From the NCBI GenBank assembly GCA_920105625.2, contig CAKKTE020000093.1, positions 868,001-932,000 of the forward strand: 64,000 nucleotides of DNA. Direction: 5' to 3'. The translations under genes and the position numbers were made by a program. The DNA is from Clusia tigrina (lineage: Eukaryota; Arthropoda; Insecta; Diptera; Clusiidae). The notes under the pieces are model-generated. The model saw only the letters and a program-made list of their open reading frames with translations, searched no databases and was not told the DNA's origin. Below, in pieces: positions 43,921 through 54,819 of this stretch; position 1 is the stretch's first letter, and each line of letters begins with the position of its first letter.

Positions 43921-44640
43921 TGTGAACTAACAAAATACATAGAAACATTCCCGATGCAAACGAAAGATGCAATAGAAGTTGCAAAAACATTCATTTAGTA
44001 GAGAAATTCATTTTACGCCGCGGAACTTTTAAAACACTAAAAAGCGACCAAGGCACCGAATTCAAAAATTAATTACTCACTTCCATATGCAAATTACTTG
44101 ATATAAAGCACATAACTTCCACTCCCTATCACCATGAAACAATAGGTTCAATTGAACGCAACCACAGAGTCTTGAATGAATATTTATTATCATTCTCACT
44201 GGCTTCCTTATTACACTTTCGTTTACAACACCACCCCACACACAGATACTTACTATTCACCATTCGAACTCATCTTTGGGAAATTAGCAACATTCCGAAA
44301 CGAAAAAATCAATAACAACCCAAAATTTTATAACTTAGAAAGCTATTTAACAGAACTTAGAACAAAAATTTTACATGCACAAGATTCAGCAAACAGAATG
44401 CTCGGGAAAGCAAAATGCACACGTAAACAAATTTATGATAAAACATGCAATAGTAGTAATTTTAAAATAGGTGATCTAGTCTTTTTAAAAACCAGCGACC
44501 AAAGAAAACATGTAAGCCCATATGAGGGACCATACAAAATAATTGAAAGAAACAATGTAAATTCTACTATACAAAAAAAAAACAAAACAAGAATAGTACA
44601 TTACAATAATTTGAAAAAATTTATCTCAGCACATATTTAA
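43921..44640 (+). pseudogene. pol: C pol, integrase part of copy 1
   Basis: Integrase starts at the CELTKYIETFP-like block and runs to a stop at 44638. The block with the catalytic Glu (GSIERNHRVLNE) is present near 44148-44180. A TAG pair at 43997-44002 (ATTTAGTAG) and a TAA near 44071 break the frame. Compared with copy 2, 20 bp are lost near 44196, but a run of six A near 44305 keeps the following 44176-44640 frame open to the C-terminal PYEGPYKI block. Confidence 0.8.
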
Positions 44641-44831
44641 TTAAAAAAACTATACGAGTATATAAATATTATTACCTAATTAAAATACATTACTTTACAT
44701 AAATAAATATATTCTTATCTAATTAATAAATAATTTAGAATATGTAAAACTCAGTGCCACAAACGCCTAGTACAATCTTAAAAATAATTTTATTCTTTGA
44801 AACAAAATCATTTTTCTCTGAAGGGTGAGGG
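44641..44831 (+). other. C 3' UTR and polypurine tract
   Basis: An AT-rich stretch with no ORF ends in GAAGGGTGAGGG (44820-44831), the same tract as in A. An ATACGAGTATATA motif lies near 44653. Confidence 0.75.
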
Positions 44832-45705
44832 TGTAATACGCTTTTAAACACTTCATGTAAATGCACCTTAATGCATTCAAAAGCACTCCGTGTGATGCAC
44901 CTTAATGCACCCAAGCATAGACAGCCTTCACGAGTGATACCATGTGCGCAACAATTAAACGGCACACACTATCCCTTGTCTGTCATTCTCCCACGATTTG
45001 TTTATCGTTATGCGATAACAAGAAACGAGGATCGGACTGTCCAGACAGAGCTCGACACTCGATACTCGTGCCACAACCGTCGCTCAATGCTTTCTCACGC
45101 CATCTTGTTCGACGATATGACGGACAGTCATAAGAGCTGGCAGAACGACAGACAGATGATCTTGTTGCACATGTCTGCCGCACTGCAGACCATGTACTCC
45201 ATCTAATGCACTATATGGTCGCAAGTAAATAGAGCGCACCAATAGGGTACGTGCTCTACACTCGTGAAAGAGTATCCACTACAGGCATGCGCGTTGCACT
45301 TAGGGTAGGTAAATCATAGTTTAGATTCCATAAACTGTATAATAGATTAGAATATGTTTATTATAACACCCTAGGTTACTTATTAAATAAAAACACAGGG
45401 GATGATCCCTCAAGATCCTGCTTACAAACTGAGCACTACTTCTTTTAATTCCTCGGCATTTCAAATAGAACTTGCCTTTTTATAATCATCATATGAACAT
45501 TTGGGCAGTCCACTGACTTGCCACAACATATGAACATTTGGGCAGTCCACTGACTTGCCACAACATATGAACATTTGGGCAGTCTACTGACTTGCCACAA
45601 CATATGAACATTTTGGCAGTCTACTGACTTGCCACGTACATAGGCAGCAACCAGAATGCCAATATAAACTGGTCCGGACTGACATAAAAATACAGACATA
45701 TTATA
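44832..45705 (+). repeat. C LTR 2
   Basis: This 874-bp LTR starts TGTAATACGC and ends ATATTATA, where a TACA end would be expected from A; a C-to-T change would explain it. It is about 98-99% like LTR 3 by eye. It is flanked by integrase/PPT on the left and PBS/leader on the right, and so is shared by two copies. Confidence 0.88.
45490..45635 (+). repeat. 37-bp tandem repeat in C LTR 2
   Basis: Nearly four copies of a 37-bp unit (CATATGAACATTTGGGCAGT, then CCACTGACTTGCCACAA). The same array is in LTR 3. The copies touch each other without unique spacers. Confidence 0.95.
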
Positions 45706-45717
45706 TTGCGATCCTGC
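45706..45717 (+). promoter_or_regulatory. C primer-binding site (mutated copy)
   Basis: It reads TTGCGATCCTGC, with one change from the TGGCGATCCTGC of the third LTR and of A. It continues CAGACCGAATCAGG, where A has its minisatellite. Confidence 0.7.
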
Positions 45718-45802
45718 CAGACCGAATCAGGAATTATAAGAAAACAAAAATCTAATCAAATCATAAGTTAATAAATAAAAATAAATTAAACACATTACTG
45801 GA

Positions 45803-46097
45803 ATGAGGAAAGAAGAGTTTGATGCCATCTTCGAAAAGTGGGCAAAGCTATTGTCCCCACAAGAAGATAAACAAACTGCAAACACACTTCCGGTTGACGA
45901 ATACAATCCAGGTTTACCACATCCCGATTGTCCGAAATACACACCACTAAGACTCGGACCAAAACCATTAACGATAGAAGAATATCGACTACGCCAGGAA
46001 AGTAACAAACCGAAGCAGTACCCGAAACAAGAGCCTAAGAAGAAAAAGTTAACAGGAGGCCGCACTGTACGACACCGCCACACCATCGCTCTACTAT
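45803..46097 (+). CDS. C leader ORFa, first part (split by D)
   Basis: ATG 45803 opens a Lys/Pro-rich protein with an acidic N-terminus (RKEEFDAIFEKWAKLL) and the block LGPKPLTIEEYRLRQ shared with A ORFa. D interrupts it after CTAT at 46097. The frame continues at 56125 and ends with TAA 56205-56207. Without D the ORF would have 125 residues and no internal stop. A nearly identical copy starts at 63722. Function is unknown; its conservation in two families suggests it is or was a real gene. Confidence 0.75.
46094..46097. repeat. Target-site duplication CTAT, left of D
   Basis: Partner at 56121-56124. The duplication lies in the ORFa frame. Confidence 0.92.
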
Positions 46098-46577
46098 TGT
46101 TGTGAGTGAGAATCAAGCTACCTATGCGTAGTTGACTCACAGCACCGGCTCCTATTAAATTCATTAAGAACGCACATATTTTCAGGGTGCAAATATTGTA
46201 AATGAATAGTATTTATGCACTAATTATGATGTAAACTTTTAGGGTGTCACAGTTCCGCAGTCAAGCTGACGAGGGGCATTTAGAATGCACCGACGACACT
46301 TTTACTTGCAGTAGGTCAGTGGGCTTGAGCCACTGACACCAAATAACAAATGCGTAACTGGAACACCAGAAAAGTCAAGACGTAGACTGTAATGTTTATT
46401 TGTAAATAGTATATAAGAACTAGTATTTTTAAGAATAAAGCTCCCTTGTGATTTTGACTTCTAAACGAAAAGTGTCTGTGAGTTTTATTTGTAACAAAGT
46501 GATGCAGGTTTACAGGTTACCGCGACAGGACTTTCCAGAGGACGTCTCTCGCTGACAAGCAGATAAGGACCCCAACA
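46098..46577 (+). repeat. D 5' LTR
   Basis: This 480-bp LTR has a TATA box (TATATAAG) at 46410-46417 and AATAAA at 46434-46439, only 24 bp later. It differs from the 3' LTR by an 8-bp indel near 46470 and a handful of substitutions, so insertion is recent. Confidence 0.92.
46410..46417 (+). promoter_or_regulatory. TATA box in D 5' LTR
   Basis: TATATAAG lies upstream of ACTAGTATTTTTAAG and a polyadenylation signal AATAAA (46434-46439). Both signals are within 30 bp, implying a short R region. Confidence 0.55.
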
Positions 46578-46580
46578 TTT

Positions 46581-46599
46581 TGGCGCAGCCGGTAGGATC
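46581..46599 (+). promoter_or_regulatory. D primer-binding site
   Basis: TGGCGCAGCCGGTAGGATC lies three bases after the LTR end. The family of sites TGGCGCAGTCGGT is usually assigned to tRNA-Ser in insect Gypsy elements; that assignment is from memory of the group. Confidence 0.75.
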
Positions 46600-47694
46600 C
46601 AACGTCGAGTGCCAGGAAAAGAGCACTCCTACGCGGGAATCCACCAACAGGAAACCATCATGATAACCATCCCAAAGGAGTTCAATGGAGGGAACAAAAA
46701 TGGTGAGTATGCTTATAGTAGGACATTCTAGTATCTAAGTGAATTTTGTCGACGATTCTTCGGTGGCCGTGTGGGCGCTTTTGCGACGGTCATGCAGGAG
46801 AAGCAGCATCGGGGCTGATTAGCCGCTGCGGTTAGGTGACAATTGGTCGATCCAAAAGAAAAATTTTTACTTACGGTCAGGTTGTATAGGGTTATTCCAC
46901 TGAGATTAGGCTCATACTTTTTAATACATTTTGTTTCAGCATTCTCGGGGGATGTGGAACGTGTCTGTTTATTCACGGATTTTGCGTTATTGAATTGCGA
47001 ACTTGTGTATACCGGTTGGTTTGGTTCGGAAAGAACGTGCCACGGTATAGGGTTCGTACGGTTATGATAGGGGATTTGTGTTTGTTTGTCGGTAGGGACA
47101 TTTATACGATTCAATTTATATTGTTTTGAAATCAAAATAACGATTGATTTAAATATTTGGCATTTTGAGTTTAGGGTATTAGGTGAAGAGGTGCAGACAA
47201 CACGTGTTGTTGCATCAAAGATTTTGTAGTTCGGAAACTACAATTTGCGTAGCAATGTTGAAGATAACAGTTAAATGCTATTATTATGTGGCACATACGT
47301 TACGGGTTTATTTTTAAATATGGATTCAAATTTCCGAGAATGAATCAAGACACTTTTGCCGGTAAATCAAATTTCGGTTTTTACAAACATATGGCCTTTT
47401 CTATGGATGTATTAAAGATGGTGAGAGGAAAAAAGGGAGTATTGGTGAGGAAGTCAAGAACCAATTTGCATTGATGGAAGGACTTAATGGACGCCGGTAG
47501 ACAGCGGAACTTTATGAGGGAAAACAAGTATAGCGGAATATGTATATAAAGATAGAATTTACGGTGGAATGTTTTTTTTAATAACTCTGTTTTGAATCAT
47601 TAAGTAAGATCGAATAAAATATTGTAACAAGGTTTAACAATTATTGGATTTTTATTTGTAATTGGGATACGCCATCTGTTCTGGCATTTGGGAT
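46600..47694 (+). other. D leader with possible splice donor
   Basis: This stretch between the PBS and gag has no long ORF. A short ORF starts at ATG 46660 (MITIPKEFNGG) and runs into AATGGTGAGTATG, where GTGAGT at 46702 is a strong 5' splice-site match. Most of the remaining leader is T/G-rich and could be an intron. I see no convincing acceptor, so splicing is only suspected. Confidence 0.45.
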
Positions 47695-50013
47695 ATGACG
47701 AAGGAAGCGCAAGGATTACTGCTGAGGCAGGAGCTAATTGGCGAAGCGATTGAAGAACTGGTCCGTAATTTTAAGAAAGACGGCAGGTTACGTAAGGACA
47801 ACGTGTATTACCACAAGCGAATAACACAGTTGCAAAATCTGGGGAGAGAGTTCTACAATAATCACGGACTGTTGTTGCCTCACGCAGTTGAGTACGGCAA
47901 GGGAAAATATTTTGCGGAAAATTACGCAGACTACATAAATAGTCTGGTCAACGAATGGGCAGATACATTTAGTTCTGAATTAGAGGGACTAGGACCAGAG
48001 ATTGTGAGTTTGGTTTCGCCAGACGAGGAAATAAGGAACAGATTGTAATCAATACAGTCAGAGGTGAAACTGTTTACTGGGAAAATAGTTGACCAGTTCG
48101 AAGCGAGTACGAGCAGGGAAGAAGCTCAGGAATTGTGGAGGCAGGCGAACGCCGGAGGCGCTGTGTCACCATTAGAAGTAGCGGATCAAGCCTTGACGGC
48201 AATCCAAAAAAGGACAGAAGAAAAGTTGTTCAAATTTCATGAGAAAACAGAAGATTTGAGAGCACAAAAAGAGTATCTCGAGAATAGGGTAAAGGAACTT
48301 TCTCGGAGATTGACGGAGACAGAGGAAGCAGCATCGCTGTTGGAAAAGGAGTGTGCGGAATTAAAAAGAGGACGGGTGACCAATAGCAACCCACATAGAA
48401 AGGAGAGATCAAAATCAGCATCGGCTGGATTTACACAGACAGTATTGACATTGCCTCCTGAAGTTCGCTGGCCGGAGTATTTAACACCAGAAGGGATAAG
48501 CCGCATGGTAAAGCCAAAATTAGTACTTAATGAAGAAAGGCAAGCGGAACTTTTGTTTGGCGCATCTGAAATCGGGGTCGAGCCTTTTTCTCCAGAACGT
48601 CCGGTAACTAATAAAAATAAGGGATATCCGCCAAAAGAGCCAGAAGCAGTAACGGTACAGGACAGGCCCAATACTGTGGACAGTATTTCGCCTGTACGAA
48701 CAAACGATCGAAGACTAATTAGTTTGAGTCCGTCATTGGTCAATTACCTCTCAGATCCGGGAGAAGTGAATCTAGGAACCACCCACAAAGATAGCACTCA
48801 AGTTTTACCGGTCATAAGCAAAACAAAAATACGCAGAATGGGTATAGAGGAGATTTCAAAAACAGTGGCCAGGCTAGTACCTGTGTTTTCTGGTGCAGCT
48901 TCAGAAGATTTACGGTCAGAAGTTAACAGATTCATTCAAGGTTGTGAGCTTGCAAAGCGAAGCATAAGCCCTGATGAGTTGCAGGATTTCTTCGACTGTG
49001 TTAAGCAAAGATTTTTTGGAGACGCGTACAACCTTGTGTTGCCAAAGCAATTCGCCAGTGTGGACGAGCTTTACAGTCTTATAGGGAGAACTTATTTGAA
49101 GGAGAGAACTTTGGAGGACATAACCCAAGAAATAAGAATCGGGAAGCAGCTGGCAAGTGAAGACATACGTGCCTTTGCCAGGCGTTTAGAGTCACTTCAG
49201 ATGATGGCCCAGGAAATAATCAGGAATAAGTACAATGGCATTGGAGATACAGCGTTATTACACGAAGTTGACGAGTCGGTGTTGACAACTTTCGTGGTGG
49301 GGCTCCGCAACTCCGTTCTAAAGATTCATATGCTGAATAGCAGGACAGGATCTCTGGAGGGATTAGTAGAGGAAGCGATTAGAGCACAAGTTCTCGTGGA
49401 ACGGAGTACGGCTGGGTTAGGCGAGGTACACTTGTTGGAAAATAGACAGGACATGTTCACCGCCGCTGTCGTGAACAGAGATGGAAGTAATTACGTCCCA
49501 AACATATACAGAGGAGCATATAATCCCGGTGTCTCCGACAGCAGAGCCGCGAATCGGAGAAATCCGTACAGGGGGTTTGCACAGAGGGCACCCACATGTT
49601 CGTTCTGCCGTGAGCCAGGGCATACAAGGGATGAATGCGTTACACGCAAAAACACGCCTTACTGTTTGGAGTGCCAAACTTACGGTCATGAGACAAGTAG
49701 ACAGTGCCAAGCAGACACGAAATGGGATCAAAGTAGAAGGCAGCCGGCTACGAGGCGCCCGGTTCTACCGTTCAGGGACAGCAGGGGTAACTTCAGTAGT
49801 CCCCGAGTTAATTCAACGGAAGGAATTAACCAAGGAAGAAATACTTTCTACACTGGGAATGGTCTGCGGCGACCAAATTGGAATTCTAGAGGTGAACAAA
49901 GGATAGGCAACACCCAACAGGGGTTGAAATGTTTCTCATGTGGACAGATAGGACATCGGGCAGCGGAATGCAGGGATAGACAATCCCAACAAAGGAACCA
50001 GGGAAACTTCTAG
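47695..50013 (+). pseudogene. gag: D gag (one in-frame stop)
   Basis: This Gag is about 772 residues long, with ATG 47695 as the first in-frame start (MTKEAQG). TAA at 48046-48048 is the only stop before the end. A coiled-coil-like stretch (EEKLFKFHEKTEDL and following heptads) lies at about residues 180-225, a capsid-like core around residues 380-590 (PVFSGAASEDLRSEVNRFI), and three knuckles near the C-terminus: CSFCREPGHTRDEC (49597), CLECQTYGHETSRQC (49660) and CFSCGQIGHRAAEC (49930). The protein ends in TAG 50011-50013. It is long for a Gypsy Gag. The TAA could be a C-to-T change of CAA. Confidence 0.82.
50001..50007 (+). promoter_or_regulatory. Candidate -1 ribosomal frameshift site, D gag-pol
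   Basis: GGGAAAC lies in the gag frame as G GGA AAC, exactly the X XXY YYZ slippery form, one codon before the gag stop. A -1 shift there enters the pol frame (CTT CTA GCG GCC) that leads to the protease. The same heptamer is a known shift site in some retroviruses. A downstream RNA structure was not evaluated. Confidence 0.6.
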
Positions 50014-50777
50014 CGGCCCAGTCGAAGCCAATAGACTGGAAAGCCACAAGAAAGAGAGTAATAATTAGGCCGGAAGTAAGTGGGACTAGTAATGTAGGAA
50101 CTACAGTCCAGGAGAAGGAGGAGCAAGAGGCTCTCCAGTATCACGAAGAGTTAGGGAATGGATACACGTCCATATTGGGAACAAAAGGAGGTTGATTCGC
50201 TATGAGCAGGATAGGTGATGCCTTCATCGAGATGCCCTGCGAGGAGGCGGTGAATGGAAAGCTAGTGCTATTAGTAGATTCAGGGGCGGACACTAGCCTC
50301 GTAAAATCTAGTGTTTTACGGAAGGGGCTAGACATTAATCAAATGGACTTAAGAACGCTTAACGGAGCGTTTGGAGGTTGCATTAGGACATTGGGGTCGC
50401 TCAAAATAGGGCACAGTAAAGTTAAGGATATAAGTTTTAGAGTGCATGCAGTGCAAGTGGATAGGAAAGGTATCCCGGCTGATGGGATAATTGGCCGCGA
50501 TAATCTTTGGGGCCGCACCATACTGGATGCGCTCGACAAGCAGTGATCATTCTATGACAATAATAAGAATAGAATCCTTACTCTTCCAATAATGTCATGG
50601 CAGGAAAGAACCGTGACTAGGGTTAAGAAGTGTGGTATGGAGGTAATAAACGGAAGGTCAACCAGAGTAGTTACTATGCATGTAAATACGAAGCTTAGGA
50701 CTGTTGTTTTGCACAAGCAGCAGCTAGCGGAGGGCGTATATATGGGGTAGACCATAACGCACGTTGACAAGGGTAAG
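50010..50777 (+). pseudogene. pol: D pol, protease region (three stops)
   Basis: In the -1 frame relative to gag, a 60-codon leader (to TGA 50193) is followed by the protease. It has the active-site motif LLVDSGADTSLV at about 50268-50303 and ADGIIGRDNLWG near 50478-50513. Further stops are TGA 50544 and TAG 50748. All three can be explained by single transitions of TGG or CAG codons, which is inference. The region between 50547 and 50777 stays in the pol frame, so no indel separates protease and RT. Confidence 0.75.
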
Positions 50778-53297
50778 GTGTACGTTTGTGTACTCAACGC
50801 CTCAGAAAAGGACTACTTGATGGATGAGGATTTTAGACCTAAGTTCACTAGTTACGATAATTTTAAGGAACCGAATTATGGATCGGTTAATCAGATTAAG
50901 CAGGTAGATATAAGGAAAAGAATGGAGAGAGTGCTAGAATCACTAAAGTTAGACCCAAGCGTGAATTCAGAAGAAAAGGCATCGATAGAAGCCATTTGTA
51001 CGTCATTCCATGACATATTTTTGCTGGAAGGAGACCAGTTGACGTATACACCAGAGGTAGAGCATGAAATACCTACTAGAATGGATCAACCACCAATAAA
51101 CCAGAAGCAATACAGATTGCCACAAGCTCACAAAGATGAGGTAAATAGGCAAGTGCAGGGAATGTTAAAAGATAACATAATTTCACCGAGTATCTCGCCT
51201 TGGAACTCACCAATAATTTTGGTACCAAAGAAGGGAGGTGCTCAGGGTCAGAAGAAGTGGAGAATGGTCGTCGATTTTAGGAAATTGAACGACGCCACTA
51301 TCAAGCAGGTGTTCCCGATACCAAGGATAGAAGAGATTCTGGATCAATTGGGGCATAGTAGATATTTTTCTACACTTGATTTAGCGAGTGGCTACCACCA
51401 AGTTCTGGTGGATACCCAAGATAAGCAGAAAATCGCGTTCAGCACCGGTTTGGGGCATTATGAGTTTAATAGAATGCCGTTTGGATTAACAGGAGCACCG
51501 GCTACCTTCCAACGGCTAATGAACCATGTGCTAACAGGCTTGCAAGGGTTAGATTGTTTTGTGTATCTGGATGATATTGTAATTTATGGGAAGAACTTGC
51601 AGCAGCATTCGCAACGCTTGTGCAAGGTGCTCCAGAAATTACGAGAACACAATTTGAAATTGAACACGGAGAAGTGTCAATTTTTGCGAAAAGAGGTGGT
51701 TTATTTAGGCCATCGTTGCTCAGAGGCAGGAGCACTGCCTGACCCGCAGAAGGTGGAATGCATTAAGAATTTAGCGGTTCCAAGAAATAGAAAAGAAGTG
51801 CAAGCATTCCTAGGACTAGTGAACTATTATAGAAAGGTCGTGGAAGGACTAGCCGGAATAGCGTTGCCAGTGAATAAGTTGCTACGAAAAGAAGCAAAGT
51901 TCGAATGGACAGAGAGCTGTCAGCAAGCATTCGAGAGGCTAAAAGAAATAATTAGCTCGCCACCAATTTTGGCGTACCCCGACTTTGAGCAAACTTTTTT
52001 GTTGACCACTGATGCTAGCAATGAAGCATTAGGGGCAGTATTGTCACAAGGGGAAGTCGGTAATGACCGACCAATTGCATTCGCAAGCAGAGCGCTTAGC
52101 GACACGGAGAAGAGATACTCCACAATAGAAAAGGAATTTCTAGCCATAGTGTGGGCTACAAAGAATTTTAGGGCATATCTGCTAGGACGCCCATTTAAGA
52201 TATATACTGATCACCAACCGTTGAGAGGCATAGCCAATTTGAAAGACCAAACGTCTAGGCTAGCCAGGTTCAGACACAAATTGTCTGAGTATGATTTTGA
52301 AATCATATACAAACCTGGGAAAAAGAATCTGAATGCCGATGCACTCAGCAGAGTACCTCAGGCACAGAAAGTATCAGTAGTGCAAACGAGGTCCAAAGCA
52401 AGGTCAGATAAGGAGAAGGCCGAGAGAATGCAAGAGGATAAAGTTGATGCTACAAGAGATGTTAGCAAGACGGGTGAAGATGCCCACGAACAAAGAGCCA
52501 GCAGTGTGGAATGGCTGGAGGATATAAAGGATATCCAGGCTGTGTTAAAGGGTTTCCACGATTCACCTCTAGGTGGACACCAGGGATTCTGGAAAACCCA
52601 TGACAGAATTAGGCGAGTATACGGATGGAAAGGTATGCTCAAAGACATAAAAAAATATGTAAGAAGTTGCCCAAAGTGCCAGGCCAACAAAAGTTCAAGG
52701 CTAACAAAGATGCCAATGATATTAACTGACACACCAAAACAACCATTTGATAAAGTTCATATGGATATTGTAGGTATTTTACCTGAGACTGTTTCGGGCA
52801 ATAAATACATCTTGACGTTCCAAGACGATTTCTCAAAGTATATAGCGTGCGTGGCTATACCCGATGCTGAAGCAAGTACTGTGGCCAAAGCATTCTTTGA
52901 TGAAATCATAGCACGATACAACATACCTAAGGTTTTGATAACCGACAATGGTTCAAATTTCGTATCAAAACTATTCTCAGAAACGTGTAAAATGCTGGGA
53001 ATCAAGAAGTTGCACATAACACCATATCATCCACAGGCGAATGGTTCATTGGAACGTAGTCATCGACCTCTGGCCGAGTACTTGCGCAGTTTTGCCAAAG
53101 AAGACGGCTCGAATTGGGATCAATGGCTAACCACTGCAATGCATGTACACAATAATACGGTACATGTAACAACGAAGCAAACTCCGTTTAGAAAGCTCTA
53201 CGGGTTTGATTTCAACATGCCAGCGAATTTGAAGCGCAAATGTGCGCCTGAAATTCGACGCATGAGCGTTAACGCCAGGCAACGGAACTGCTGGTGA
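50778..53297 (+). CDS. pol: D pol, reverse transcriptase, RNase H and integrase
   Basis: 839 codons are open without a stop; the listed first codon is not ATG (first ATG 50820), because this is the continuation of the gag-pol frame. RT blocks are VVDFRKLND (51268), FSTLDLASGYHQ, NRMPFGLTGAP and the active site VYLDDIVIYG (51560). RNase H starts at LLTTDASNEALGAVLSQ (52000) and ends at KKNLNADALSRV. Integrase has the HHCC zinc block (GGHQGFWKTHDRIRR and CPKCQANK, about 52570-52690), MDIVG, ITDNGSNF (52940) and NGSLERSHR. Catalytic residues are all present. The integrase C-terminal domain looks short, ending with ARQRNCW, so its tail may be lost. Confidence 0.88.
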   Translation: MYVCVLNASEKDYLMDEDFRPKFTSYDNFKEPNYGSVNQIKQVDIRKRMERVLESLKLDPSVNSEEKASIEAICTSFHDIFLLEGDQLTYTPEVEHEIPTRMDQPPINQKQYRLPQAHKDEVNRQVQGMLKDNIISPSISPWNSPIILVPKKGGAQGQKKWRMVVDFRKLNDATIKQVFPIPRIEEILDQLGHSRYFSTLDLASGYHQVLVDTQDKQKIAFSTGLGHYEFNRMPFGLTGAPATFQRLMNHVLTGLQGLDCFVYLDDIVIYGKNLQQHSQRLCKVLQKLREHNLKLNTEKCQFLRKEVVYLGHRCSEAGALPDPQKVECIKNLAVPRNRKEVQAFLGLVNYYRKVVEGLAGIALPVNKLLRKEAKFEWTESCQQAFERLKEIISSPPILAYPDFEQTFLLTTDASNEALGAVLSQGEVGNDRPIAFASRALSDTEKRYSTIEKEFLAIVWATKNFRAYLLGRPFKIYTDHQPLRGIANLKDQTSRLARFRHKLSEYDFEIIYKPGKKNLNADALSRVPQAQKVSVVQTRSKARSDKEKAERMQEDKVDATRDVSKTGEDAHEQRASSVEWLEDIKDIQAVLKGFHDSPLGGHQGFWKTHDRIRRVYGWKGMLKDIKKYVRSCPKCQANKSSRLTKMPMILTDTPKQPFDKVHMDIVGILPETVSGNKYILTFQDDFSKYIACVAIPDAEASTVAKAFFDEIIARYNIPKVLITDNGSNFVSKLFSETCKMLGIKKLHITPYHPQANGSLERSHRPLAEYLRSFAKEDGSNWDQWLTTAMHVHNNTVHVTTKQTPFRKLYGFDFNMPANLKRKCAPEIRRMSVNARQRNCW

Positions 53298-54800
53298 AGT
53301 AAGTTAATATACGAGTATGTATATATGTGTATAATATAAATAATGAATGTACGAATGTATATTTAAAGAAGTAAGTATTCTAGTTAAGAGGAATGGGTAC
53401 GTGCGTATATTTTTGCAGATACTGCATTCGGCTATATGTAAATATACTCGTACATAGGTTTTTACTGTTTATTGATTAGGAAATTTAAATAAATGTATAT
53501 GTTGGGATATAAAAAAAAAAAAAAATTATAGTTAATTGGGAAAATAACGTTAGTAATTAATTCTAGGTAATTTAAAGCGCCTCGAATGTATGTATGTAGC
53601 CATAAACGAGCTAATTACAGGATGGAAAATAGAATCGTTAATGGATATATACATATCGGGCTAGAAGTAAATTTAAATAAAAAGTAATTGTATGCGATGA
53701 AAGATATAGTCATGCAATGGACAATGTTTTCACATAAACGGGTTTATCTTAAATATTCTGGTTTATGTCAAGGGGCAATAGAATTTGCTCAGAATTGAAA
53801 AATTTAAAAAGATATGTAAGAGAGAAATGATATGAAAGGAATTATGAATTGTCTAAAGAAAAGAAAAAATAAATAATATATTTATCCTTTTATACTCGCT
53901 TATGAAAGATGGGCAACTAGTTCTGCCAAGAATTGATATACAATTTTTTTTGGGCTGCATATAATTTAATTAGAAAATAATTGTTATGTATGAAGCAAAT
54001 TGTTGTAAATATTTGAGAAGGATTTAAAGTTTTAATGCCGCTAACAATTTAAAGAAAATTGTATCATAATTAATTACTAATATTTGTAAAGAAAACTGTT
54101 TTTATTGCTTATTTATAGTTTGGTTATTAAGACGTATTAGATATACGATATATAAATTTAAATAACACATAAAATTTACTATTTTCGTTAGCAAGAATAT
54201 TAAAAATGAAATGAATGTAATAGCTAGTAAGAATAATTAAAACTCGGCAAGTCCGATAAGTTAAGCGTATTGTTTTTAGATATTCAGGCGTTGGTGAACA
54301 AACAAGGACATCTGGATGGTTCAATATGGTGCAGCATGAACCTGGAAGGGACTTCCTGCAGCGTCGAAGGCTGAGTAAGATTTTAACCAACATCCAGGAG
54401 ACCAGTAGATGAAATGCAAGAATAGCGAACAAAAATCTGACTGAATAAGAAGACGTAGAAGAAGAGTGATCAGTAAGCCGCAAAGGATAACGATGATATC
54501 CAGAGATAATTTTTGGGTTGGAAGAAAATGAAAACGAAATTAGTGAGAATTCATTTTTATATGAAAGAGTGGAAGAGCTTCCAACTTCCCATGTGCGAAA
54601 TGACTACGATTTAAGCTTATAAAAAATGGAGATGGTATCGGCCGAATAGAAGAGTCTCTATCTGACTAGTAAAAATCTAATAATACTTGAGTTTTAATGC
54701 ATAACTGACGAAATGGCATGAAAAACACTAACATGTACGTTGTCCGTATAAAGAATCCAACGTGTCTGCCATTATTACATATATCAGTATGTATATTGTA
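53298..54800 (+). other. D region between pol and 3' LTR, first part: no recognisable gene
   Basis: About 1.5 kb of AT-rich sequence has many stops in all forward frames. A coding-like patch with acidic residues (NENEISENSFLYERVEEL) is seen near 54525-54600. If D once had a third gene such as env, it would be here, but no signal peptide, furin site or fusion-type motif is visible. Confidence 0.5.
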
Positions 54801-54819
54801 TTATTGTCTAGAATGAAGA

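Noticed and set aside
45490..45635. CRISPR-like array of 37-bp repeats
   Set aside because: The repeats abut each other with no unique spacers, lie inside an LTR, and recur in another LTR copy.
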